DNA of 6,384 nucleotides from assembly GCA_947446155.1 (NCBI GenBank), contig CANFFZ010000111.1, forward strand, positions 1 through 6,384, read 5' to 3'. Positions 1 to 4,639 of this stretch are shown here, piece by piece. Position numbers and translations under genes: made by a program. The stretch's first letter is position 1. Every line of letters starts with the position of its first letter. Below the pieces are notes generated by a model. It was not told the DNA's origin and did no database searches. It worked only from the letters and a program-made list of their open reading frames with translations. Source of the DNA: Chloroflexota bacterium. GTDB lineage: Bacteria; Chloroflexota; Dehalococcoidia; UBA2979.

Positions 1-1
1 G

Positions 2-139
2 GTCCTGATCGAGGCGTGGCGAAACGAGTACAACCGCATCCGCCCGCACAGCTCGCTCGGCTACCGCTCCCCGGCGCCCGAGGTCGTGGCAGGAGCACCA
101 CTGCTCAGGGACGAAACACTAACTCTCCAGGTGGTATGA
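2..139 (+). CDS. IS3-family transposase, C-terminal fragment (cut by window edge)
   Basis: The open frame begins before the window and encodes the last 45 residues. They contain the NEYNRIRPHSSLGYRSP signature typical of the end of the retroviral-integrase-like (rve) catalytic domain of IS3-family transposases (OrfB, or the fused OrfAB). Such a protein cuts and joins the ends of its own element. The catalytic D, D and E residues lie upstream and are not visible, so intactness cannot be tested. After the signature there is only a short tail ending in LTLQVV. The gene is partial because the window cuts it; nothing seen suggests decay. IS481-type elements have a related C-terminus, but the terminal repeat just downstream favours IS3. 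Confidence 0.85.
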   Translation, partial: VLIEAWRNEYNRIRPHSSLGYRSPAPEVVAGAPLLRDETLTLQVV

Positions 140-140
140 A

Positions 141-156
141 TACCGGGGGCAGGTCA
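141..156 (+). repeat. Right terminal inverted repeat of the IS3-family element
   Basis: These bases read TACCGGGGGCAGGTCA; the reverse complement starts TGACCTGCCCCCGG. They lie immediately after the transposase stop codon. The G-run followed by CAGGTCA and the CA tip match the general form of IS3-family ends. The partner repeat is outside the window, so the pairing is inferred. Confidence 0.6.
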
Positions 157-550
157 CAGCCGTGGTGCCTTCAGGTCAGTAATTGTTGGGGGGCGGGTGC
201 CTCACTACAGCTTGGCAGAGAGGGGGATGCTCGAGATCGAGCACATAGTGAGAGAAACCTCTCTCGACTCCTCTAGGACTGACATGAACTCTTGCCTCCC
301 TAAATGGGTAAGAAGCATCAGGGGATAGGGTTGCGTGGCAAAGCACAATGGCGCGTGTTGACCACTGCTCAGCCATCCGCTTTCCTCCTGACGAGCGCTT
401 TTCACATTGCTACACGAAGCGTACGCGCGCAGCATGGCACGGCTGCGGTGATGGCGGAGGGGCCGTTCCCCTGCGGCCGCCCCTACCGACCCGCTACCCT
501 TCCCTTGCGGGCAGTCACTCGAGGCTGACCCGGGCACCCTCGGAGGCACC
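157..550. other. Intergenic region without a supported gene
   Basis: The short open frames here, on both strands, show no recognisable domain and no ribosome-binding site, and one merely runs antisense into the hydrolase gene. The region is less uniformly GC-rich than the flanking genes. Its notable content is the nested inverted-repeat cluster at 201-265, listed separately. A possible -10 hexamer TACCCT lies at 495-500. It would give a leader of about 45 bases ahead of the hydrolase start at 551, but no good -35 accompanies it. The segment may be old intergenic DNA disturbed by the neighbouring insertion. Confidence 0.5.
201..265. repeat. Cluster of nested inverted repeats
   Basis: Four perfect dyads occur in 65 bases. 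CTCACTA (201-207) pairs with TAGTGAG (246-252). Inside it, TGCTCGA (228-234) pairs with TCGAGCA (237-243) across two bases. AGAGAGG (217-223) can pair with CCTCTCT (258-264). GAGAGA (250-255) can pair with TCTCTC (260-265) across AACC. Some of these exclude each other, so an RNA from here could fold in alternative ways. No promoter, poly-T or known RNA family is recognisable, and part of the pattern may be chance. Confidence 0.4.
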
Positions 551-1441
551 GTGACCGACATGCGACCTGCGGGCGAGCAGCCGCGCGACTTCGATGTGAC
601 CGCGAACGGGGTGCGGTTGCATCTCGTGGAGTGGGCGGGCGAGGGCGCGCCGATCTTCTTGATCCATGCGACGGGGTTCCACGCGCGGATCTGGGATGAG
701 GTGGTGCGTCGGTTGCCGGGGCGGCGGGTGCTGTCGATCGATACGCGGGGGCACGGGACGAGCGACAAGCCGGCACCGCCGTATATCTGGGACTACATCG
801 GCGCGGACATCACCGACGTACTGCGCGTGCTCGATCTGCGCGATGTGGTGATGGTGGGGCACTCGATGGGCGGGCATTCGGCGGTGTACGCGGCGGTGCG
901 TGAGCCCTCGAGGTTCGCGGGGTTGATGCTCATTGATCCGACAATCGGGCGGAACACGGACGTGCCTCGGGCGGAGGGTGCGCCGACGAGCGGGGTGGAG
1001 CGGCGGCGGAACGAGTGGGCGTCGCCCGAGGAGATGATCGAGCGGTTCCAGAGCCGGTTCCCGTTCGAGTTGTGGCAGCCGCAGGTGCTCGACGACTACG
1101 CGCGGTACGGGCTGCTGCCCGCGCCCTCGGGCGAGGGGTTCGTGCTCGCGTGTCCGCCAGCGGTGGAGGCGGCGGTATACGGTGGGCGCGGGCTGGGCGA
1201 GGACATCTGGGGGAGCGTGCCGAAGGTCACGGCGCCGGTGCGGGTGCTTCGTGCGCGCGAGCCGGTGCCGGGGGTGCAGACTCGCGGATTCGAGACGTCA
1301 CCGACGGCGCCCGACCTGGCCTCGACGTTCCCGCATGGAAGCGACCGGGTGCTGTCGCATCTGACGCATTTCATCCCGATGCAGGAGCCGGAGACGGTAG
1401 CGGAGGAGATTGCGGGATTCACTGACCGAGTGATGGGGTAG
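551..1441 (+). CDS. Alpha/beta hydrolase
   Basis: A 296-residue single-domain alpha/beta-fold hydrolase of normal length for the family. The oxyanion-hole motif HATGF is at 39-43, the strand-helix segment LSIDTRGHGTSDKP at 61-74, and the nucleophile elbow GHSMGG at 103-108 with Ser105 as nucleophile. The probable catalytic histidine is H273, in SHLTHFIPMQEPE. A lid-like insertion lies around 140-215. The usual acid after strand 6 is not an obvious aspartate; the matching stretch reads VRVLRAREP, so E237 may serve. No signal peptide is seen, so it is probably cytoplasmic. GTG at 551 is chosen because GGAGG stands at 542-546; ATG at 560 is the alternative. A weak hairpin without a T-run (1443-1456) follows the stop. 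The substrate is unknown; an ester, epoxide or C-C bond is possible in this fold, while Ser at the nucleophile argues against a dehalogenase. Confidence 0.9.
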   Translation: MTDMRPAGEQPRDFDVTANGVRLHLVEWAGEGAPIFLIHATGFHARIWDEVVRRLPGRRVLSIDTRGHGTSDKPAPPYIWDYIGADITDVLRVLDLRDVVMVGHSMGGHSAVYAAVREPSRFAGLMLIDPTIGRNTDVPRAEGAPTSGVERRRNEWASPEEMIERFQSRFPFELWQPQVLDDYARYGLLPAPSGEGFVLACPPAVEAAVYGGRGLGEDIWGSVPKVTAPVRVLRAREPVPGVQTRGFETSPTAPDLASTFPHGSDRVLSHLTHFIPMQEPETVAEEIAGFTDRVMG

Positions 1442-1491
1442 CGGCCTCGGCAGGCCCCCCGCAGGGCCTCGCAGGGCGCGGGGAGATCGGC

Positions 1492-1504
1492 TAACCTTTC
1501 GTGA
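1492..1504 (+). promoter_or_regulatory. Candidate leaderless promoter of the nfuA-like gene
   Basis: TAACCT (1492-1497) matches the TANNNT -10 consensus. Its final T is seven bases before the A of the ATG at 1504, exactly where transcription would start. No Shine-Dalgarno sequence is correctly spaced, which supports a leaderless mRNA and the ATG at 1504 over the GTG at 1501. No clear -35 is visible. Confidence 0.5.
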
Positions 1505-2106
1505 TGGCAGACACATCGACCGCCGAGCCGCTCGTCCGCTTCACCGATGAGGCCTACGCGAAGTTGTCCGAGATCATCGGCAGCCACGCGAACCCCGTGG
1601 CGGGATTGCGGCTGCAGATCACCTCGCGCGAGGGTGGGCAGTTCCACCACCTGCTGTCGCTCGTCGAGGATGGTGCGCAGGCCGAGGGCGATGTGCAGAT
1701 CGAGGCCGGCGACATCTGTGTGTACACGGACCAGCGCAGCGCGCCGTACCTCCGCAACATCGAGGTCCACTACTTTCAGGACGGCGAAGAGCAGGGCCTT
1801 GAGTTCCGGAACCCGAACCCGTTGTGGATCGATTCGCGTGAGTTCCAGATCCAGGACTTGCTCGACCAGTTCATCAACCCGCAGATCGCTGCGCATGGCG
1901 GCCGCGTCGAGCTGATCGGCATCGAAGGTCGCACGGCCTACGTCGAGTTCGGCGGCGGGTGCGTCGGTTGCGGGATGATCGCGGTGACGCTGAAGCAGGG
2001 CGTCGAGGTGGCGGTCAAGGAGAACGTGGCGGACATCGACGATGTCGTGGACACGACTGACCACGCGTCAGGCACGAACCCGTACTACCAACCCTCGAAA
2101 AAGTAG
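1504..2106 (+). CDS. nfuA: NfuA-type Fe-S cluster carrier protein
   Basis: A 200-residue protein with the two-domain NfuA layout. Residues about 10-107 resemble a degenerate HesB/IscA (A-type carrier) domain: it starts VRFTDEAYAKLSEII and ends GLEFRNPNPLW, but the cysteines of true A-type carriers are absent. Residues about 113-180 form the Nfu domain, with CxxC at C153 and C156 in FGGGCVGCGMIAVTLKQGVE. In known NfuA, two subunits share one [4Fe-4S] cluster through these cysteines and pass it to apo-proteins in the cytoplasm; the IscA-like part recognises targets. Length (E. coli NfuA is about 190) and motifs agree. ATG 1504 is preferred over GTG 1501 because of the -10 position. A hairpin at 2112-2133 closes the unit, so it is probably monocistronic. 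No suf or isc genes are nearby. Confidence 0.9.
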   Translation: MADTSTAEPLVRFTDEAYAKLSEIIGSHANPVAGLRLQITSREGGQFHHLLSLVEDGAQAEGDVQIEAGDICVYTDQRSAPYLRNIEVHYFQDGEEQGLEFRNPNPLWIDSREFQIQDLLDQFINPQIAAHGGRVELIGIEGRTAYVEFGGGCVGCGMIAVTLKQGVEVAVKENVADIDDVVDTTDHASGTNPYYQPSKK

Positions 2107-2111
2107 TCCGC

Positions 2112-2133
2112 GCGCTCGCCTTCGGCTGAGCGC
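2112..2133 (+). terminator. Probable intrinsic terminator after the nfuA-like gene
   Basis: GCGCTC (2112-2117) pairs with GAGCGC (2128-2133). Inside, GCC (2118-2120) pairs with GGC (2124-2126) around a TTC loop, with one bulged T. A pyrimidine-rich, partly T-rich stretch follows (2134-2153), though without a true T-run. It begins six bases after the stop codon. Confidence 0.55.
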
Positions 2134-2177
2134 TTGGTCTCTCTGGTCTTCTTGCTTCGCTCGTACGCCCGATATGG

Positions 2178-2192
2178 GGCTACTGCGTAGCC
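2178..2192. repeat. Small perfect hairpin upstream of the cation transporter
   Basis: GGCTAC (2178-2183) and GTAGCC (2187-2192) form a perfect 6-bp stem with a TGC loop. It sits between the nfuA terminator and the promoter of the next gene. It could be part of a regulatory region or an extra terminator; its function is not evident. Confidence 0.35.
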
Positions 2193-2202
2193 TCGTCCCA
2201 GC

Positions 2203-2212
2203 GGAACGTTCC
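2203..2212. promoter_or_regulatory. Perfect 10-bp palindrome, candidate operator
   Basis: GGAACGTTCC is a perfect palindrome lying at the -35 position relative to the -10 hexamer TAGACT (2226-2231) of the cation-efflux-like gene. A repressor or metal sensor bound there would occlude RNA polymerase. It is not a standard LexA box, because GAAC and GTTC abut with no four-base spacer. The binding protein is unknown. Confidence 0.35.
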
Positions 2213-2225
2213 CCCCGCGGACAAG

Positions 2226-2231
2226 TAGACT
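2226..2231 (+). promoter_or_regulatory. Candidate leaderless -10 element of the cation-efflux-like gene
   Basis: TAGACT fits TANNNT and ends seven bases before the ATG at 2239, putting the transcription start at or next to the first base of the start codon. There is no Shine-Dalgarno sequence upstream of the ATG. The -35 position is occupied by the GGAACGTTCC palindrome rather than a consensus box. Confidence 0.5.
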
Positions 2232-2238
2232 CCGGCTC

Positions 2239-2862
2239 ATGGCATTTCCCCTCGAACGTCCGTCGCTCGTCCGCCGGGCCATCCTGCTCGAATCGTCGAT
2301 CATCACGTACAACCTCGCGGAGGGCGTGATCTCGGTCGTGGCTGGTCTGATCGCGAGCAGCGTGGTGCTAGTCGGCTTCGGCTTGGACAGCGCGATCGAG
2401 GTGAGCGCGGCAGTAGTGGTCGTCTTCCATCTCATGCGAACTCGCGAGGAAGAGCAGCCGCAGTGGGAGCGGCGTGTCGCGGTGTTCGTCGGCCTCACGT
2501 TGCTCGCTCTGGCGGCGTATGTGGCCGTCCGCTCGGTCTATGCCCTCGCAACTGAATCCAAGCCCTCCGAATCATGGATCGGCATCGGAATCACGTCGGC
2601 CTCTCTGCTCGTGATGCCGTTCGTGTCCCGGATGCAGCGCCGCCTGGCAGAGCGGATCAATAGCATCGCCCTCGCGGCAGACGCGAAGGAGACGCTGGTC
2701 TGCACGTACCTGTCAGCGGTGGCGCTTGGCGGCCTGGCACTCAACGCGGTCTTCGGGTGGTGGTGGGCCGATCCAGTGGCCAGCCTGGTGATGGTGTTCT
2801 TCATCGTCCGGGAGGGCTGGGAGATTTTCAGCACCCGCGAACTCATCTGCGTGGACGATTAA
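2239..2862 (+). CDS. Cation-efflux (CDF)-like membrane protein lacking the cytoplasmic domain
   Basis: A 207-residue membrane protein resembling the transmembrane domain of cation diffusion facilitators, which exchange divalent metal ions for protons across the inner membrane. Six hydrophobic segments lie at about 17-37, 40-65, 79-102, 111-130, 153-171 and 173-190. In the second, FGLDSAIEV places D50 and E54 four residues apart, where classic CDF proteins have D-x3-D. The fifth follows AADAKETLVC (146-155), aligning D148, E151 and C155 with the second metal-ligand helix, where YiiP-type proteins have His and Asp. GWWWADP (173-179) is typical of this short subfamily. The soluble C-terminal domain of full-length CDFs (usually near 300 residues) is missing, and the protein ends just after helix 6. 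Metal specificity cannot be read from the sequence. It converges on a methyltransferase gene across a shared hairpin. Confidence 0.8.
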   Translation: MAFPLERPSLVRRAILLESSIITYNLAEGVISVVAGLIASSVVLVGFGLDSAIEVSAAVVVVFHLMRTREEEQPQWERRVAVFVGLTLLALAAYVAVRSVYALATESKPSESWIGIGITSASLLVMPFVSRMQRRLAERINSIALAADAKETLVCTYLSAVALGGLALNAVFGWWWADPVASLVMVFFIVREGWEIFSTRELICVDD

Positions 2863-2887
2863 GGACGAACGCCATTTCGTTCGGTCC
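2863..2887. terminator. Bidirectional hairpin terminator between convergent genes
   Basis: Starting right after the TAA at 2860-2862, GGACGAACG (2863-2871) pairs with CGTTCGGTCC (2878-2887) around the loop CCATTT, with one bulged base. The 30-base gap between the cation-efflux-like gene (plus) and the methyltransferase (minus, stop at 2893) contains little else, so the hairpin probably ends both transcripts. There is no long T-run on either side. Confidence 0.6.
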
Positions 2888-2892
2888 AGTGG

Positions 2893-3513
2893 TCAGGCAG
2901 AGTGACGCTGGAAGAGCGCGTAGACGTATGGCCGTGGGTCACCGGCAGGGTTGATATACAGGTGATCGAACGACTCCACCTCGCGGAAAGCGTCACCCAG
3001 CACCTCGCCGAGCATTCGGGCATCGTAGTTACGGATCGGTAGACCGCTGCAGTCCCGTGCCCCCGCGAGCGAGAACGCTGCCAGCACCACATAGCCGCCG
3101 GGCCGGACCGCGCGGTTCACAGTCGCCGAATACGCCTCACGCTCGCGCGCCTCGGTGAGGAAGTGGAGCGCCGCACGATCATGCCAGAGGGCCACATCGT
3201 GCAGACTCGCCAGCCCCGCGGGCTCGCCCAGGTCCGCTGTTATCCACTGAACCGAGGAGGCTGAGACGCCGAGTCGTTCACGCGCATTGTCGAGAGCGAC
3301 CTGACTAATGTCCGCAACCACGAGGTTCTTGAACCCACGTTCGATCAGGCGAAGAGCGAACGTCGAAGCCCCACCGCCAGCATCGAGGATGAGGTCTTCC
3401 GGCAAGAGATTGCAGCGCTCGACGAGGCGGAGCGACGCCTCGGGTGTTGGCTCCCAGAAGCCCGTCCTGTCGATCTGCGTGTCCGCATAGAACGCGTTCC
3501 AGTGTTGCTGCAT
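2893..3513 (-). CDS. Class I SAM-dependent methyltransferase
   Basis: A 206-residue Rossmann-fold methyltransferase, predicted cytoplasmic. An N-terminal cap begins HWNAFYADTQIDRTGFWEP (4-22). SAM-binding motif I is LILDAGGGAS (41-50), motif II VVADIS with acidic D68 (65-70), and motif III TADL (92-95). WHDRAALHFLT (110-120) and CSGLPIRNYDA (155-165) are hallmarks of a widespread, functionally uncharacterised methyltransferase family. The length suits a complete single-domain enzyme acting on a small molecule or protein; the substrate is unknown. The ATG at 3513 is supported by a -10 hexamer at leaderless distance. It lies 29 bases downstream of the other methyltransferase gene, yet has its own candidate promoter and shows no close similarity to that enzyme beyond the fold. 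It converges with the cation-efflux-like gene. Confidence 0.88.
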   Translation of the reverse strand: MQQHWNAFYADTQIDRTGFWEPTPEASLRLVERCNLLPEDLILDAGGGASTFALRLIERGFKNLVVADISQVALDNARERLGVSASSVQWITADLGEPAGLASLHDVALWHDRAALHFLTEAREREAYSATVNRAVRPGGYVVLAAFSLAGARDCSGLPIRNYDARMLGEVLGDAFREVESFDHLYINPAGDPRPYVYALFQRHSA

Positions 3514-3519
3514 CGACGG

Positions 3520-3525
3520 AGTTTA
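3520..3525 (-). promoter_or_regulatory. Candidate leaderless -10 element of the 206-residue methyltransferase
   Basis: On the minus strand these bases read TAAACT. The final T is exactly seven bases before the A of the ATG (3513), giving a start of transcription on the start codon. No Shine-Dalgarno sequence is seen, and no good -35 is found 16-18 bases upstream, where the end of the preceding gene lies. Confidence 0.5.
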
Positions 3526-3542
3526 CTTGCTGGTGAGTCGCC

Positions 3543-4514
3543 CTACGACCATTCGGCCACTACCAACCGGTAGCCGAGGTCGAGTTCGTTGCGCTTGAGG
3601 AGGGCGGCGTGGCGGCGGTGCCAGGTGCGGGTGCGGAGGTCTTCGAGGAGGCGGGTGAGGCCTCGTTCGATCGTTTCGGCGTCGAGTTGGGCGAAGCCGG
3701 AGATGCCCGCGCGGATGACGGGGTCGAAGTAGGCCTCGGGTCTCGCCCAGAAGGCGCCGAGGAAGCCATCGGTGCAGTCACGCGGGACGGGGACGGTGCG
3801 CACATCGGTGGTGCCGAGGAGACCGCAGAGGCGGTCGATGAGGATGGCGCGCGCGTCGTCGGCGTCGGCGTATTCGGGCAGGTAGTCGCGGATGAGCCAG
3901 AAGTCGCGGGCGACTCGCTGGTCCCACGTGAAGATGACGGCGCGACGGGCGACTCGACGGACCTCGGCCAGTCCGGCTTCGAGGTCGGGCCAGTGGTGGA
4001 TGGTGAGGGAGCAGAGCGCGGCGTCGACAGACTGATCGGGGAGCGGGATGCGGTCTGCGGTGGTGATGGCGGCGGGGGCGAGGCCAAGCGGGCGCTGCGC
4101 GACTATGACCATCGAGGGTTCGACGGCGAGCAGGGTCGCGGGCGGTTCGTAGGAGCCGGTGCCGGCGCCGACGTTGACGACAGTGCGTGCGCCCTCGAGT
4201 GCGGCCCACATGGCGGACTGGATGTGGGGGTCGGGCTGCCGGGTCTGGGCATAGGTGGTGCCGATCTGGTCGTACACGGCGGGAGTGCCGGGGAGCGTGG
4301 AGCGGACGCCCTGCGCGGAGAGTCCGAGCGCGCCGCCGATCTGGCGGAGCGAGAGGCCAGCGTCGGCGGCCTCTCGGATGGCGTGGTCGCGGAGGGCGCG
4401 GGCGCGGCGCTGTTCGTCGGCGACCCAGGAGAGGACGCCGTCGACGGCATGGAGGCGGTGGAGGTGGTCCTCGAGTACCTGGTCGCGAGCACGGTCGTGT
4501 CGTGAGGTGGGCAT
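3543..4514 (-). CDS. SAM-dependent methyltransferase with N-terminal helix-turn-helix
   Basis: A 323-residue two-part protein. Residues 1-78 are a charged helical stretch rich in Arg and Asp (about 5-50) followed by a helix-turn-helix, GLSLRQIGGALGLSAQGVRS (53-72), resembling sigma region-4 or small actinobacterial DNA-binding modules. From YDQIGTTYAQTRQPDP (81-96) on it is a normal class I methyltransferase: motif I VVNVGAGTGSYEP (112-124), acidic motif II AVEPS (130-134, E132), and IPLPDQSVDAALCSLTIHHW (156-175) carrying the post-II region. Related enzymes normally begin near the YDQIG segment, so the HTH part is an addition. ATG 4514 is chosen over an in-frame TTG at 4550 because the TTG lies inside the -35 box and palindrome. 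It could be a regulator with a methyltransferase effector domain, or an enzyme that controls its own gene. The substrate is unknown. Confidence 0.82.
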   Translation of the reverse strand: MPTSRHDRARDQVLEDHLHRLHAVDGVLSWVADEQRRARALRDHAIREAADAGLSLRQIGGALGLSAQGVRSTLPGTPAVYDQIGTTYAQTRQPDPHIQSAMWAALEGARTVVNVGAGTGSYEPPATLLAVEPSMVIVAQRPLGLAPAAITTADRIPLPDQSVDAALCSLTIHHWPDLEAGLAEVRRVARRAVIFTWDQRVARDFWLIRDYLPEYADADDARAILIDRLCGLLGTTDVRTVPVPRDCTDGFLGAFWARPEAYFDPVIRAGISGFAQLDAETIERGLTRLLEDLRTRTWHRRHAALLKRNELDLGYRLVVAEWS

Positions 4515-4520
4515 GGCGGG

Positions 4521-4550
4521 ATGGTGGGGGACGGAGAGGGTGACTGTCAA
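4521..4550 (-). promoter_or_regulatory. Candidate promoter of the HTH-methyltransferase
   Basis: On the minus strand a perfect -35 TTGACA (4545-4550) is followed, after 18 bases, by CACCAT (4521-4526). CACCAT is a poor -10, keeping only the A and the final T of the consensus. Its last base is seven bases before the ATG at 4514, the same leaderless register as in the neighbouring genes. No Shine-Dalgarno sequence precedes the ATG. Confidence 0.4.
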
Positions 4551-4564
4551 GTGAGAGTGACAGT
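4543..4564. promoter_or_regulatory. Spaced palindrome ACTGTCA-N8-TGACAGT, candidate operator
   Basis: Two perfect 7-bp arms, 4543-4549 and 4558-4564, are separated by eight bases, so arm centres are 15 bases apart. This suits a dimeric DNA-binding protein. The promoter-proximal arm overlaps the TTGACA -35 box of the HTH-methyltransferase gene. The gene's own helix-turn-helix makes autoregulation an obvious hypothesis, but no binding evidence exists. Confidence 0.5.
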
Positions 4565-4589
4565 AGGGGACGGGTTAGATCGAGCAAGC

Positions 4590-4617
4590 AGAAGGCCCGC
4601 CGGGTGGCGGGCCTTCT
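4590..4617 (-). terminator. Hairpin terminator of the complete acyl-CoA dehydrogenase gene
   Basis: A perfect 12-bp stem, AGAAGGCCCGCC (4590-4601) with GGCGGGCCTTCT (4606-4617), encloses a four-base loop reading ACCC on the transcribed minus-strand sense. It lies 22 bases beyond the stop codon. No T-run follows, as is frequent in GC-rich genomes. A near copy lies at 6032-6067. It also separates the dehydrogenase from the HTH-methyltransferase promoter. Confidence 0.8.
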
Positions 4618-4639
4618 GGTGTCGTCGCGAGGGCGGGTG

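Larger units (their letters stand above)
1..156 (+). mobile_element. 3' end of an IS3-family insertion sequence
   Basis: The window opens inside an insertion sequence. It contains the last 45 codons of a DDE transposase (stop at 137-139) followed by a terminal sequence ending in CA at about 156. Read inward from that end, the sequence begins TGACCTGCCCCCGG, which fits the TG...CA termini of the IS3 family, and a stop codon 17 bases from the tip is the usual layout. The left end lies outside the window, so element length, target duplication and activity cannot be judged. The exact outer base (156, give or take one or two) is inferred from the TG/CA rule. Confidence 0.75.

Noticed and set aside
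201..265. tRNA or integron attC site in the inverted-repeat cluster
   Set aside because: No cloverleaf with a proper anticodon and T-loop can be drawn, and the conserved core sites of attC are not seen.
205..768. Minus-strand open frame of 187 codons
   Set aside because: It overlaps the hydrolase start, has low-complexity Arg/Ser/Pro composition and no ribosome-binding site or recognisable domain.
1096..2064. Long minus-strand open frame (322 codons) across the hydrolase and nfuA-like genes
   Set aside because: It is antisense to two well-supported genes, spans their intergenic gap, and shows no domain. GC-rich third positions create such frames.
2203..2212. LexA/SOS box reading of GGAACGTTCC
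   Set aside because: Gram-positive-type LexA sites have GAAC and GTTC separated by four bases; here they are adjacent.
3609..4505. Plus-strand open frame of 298 codons
   Set aside because: It is a Gly/Asp/Glu-rich mirror of the HTH-methyltransferase, which has clear SAM-binding motifs on the other strand.
4515..4550. TTG start at 4550 for the HTH-methyltransferase
   Set aside because: The TTG is part of the TTGACA -35 box and lies in the palindrome. The ATG at 4514 fits the leaderless register.
3778..4587. Minus-strand open frame of 269 codons rich in Arg and Pro
   Set aside because: It is a frame-shifted shadow of the HTH-methyltransferase and no motif is present.
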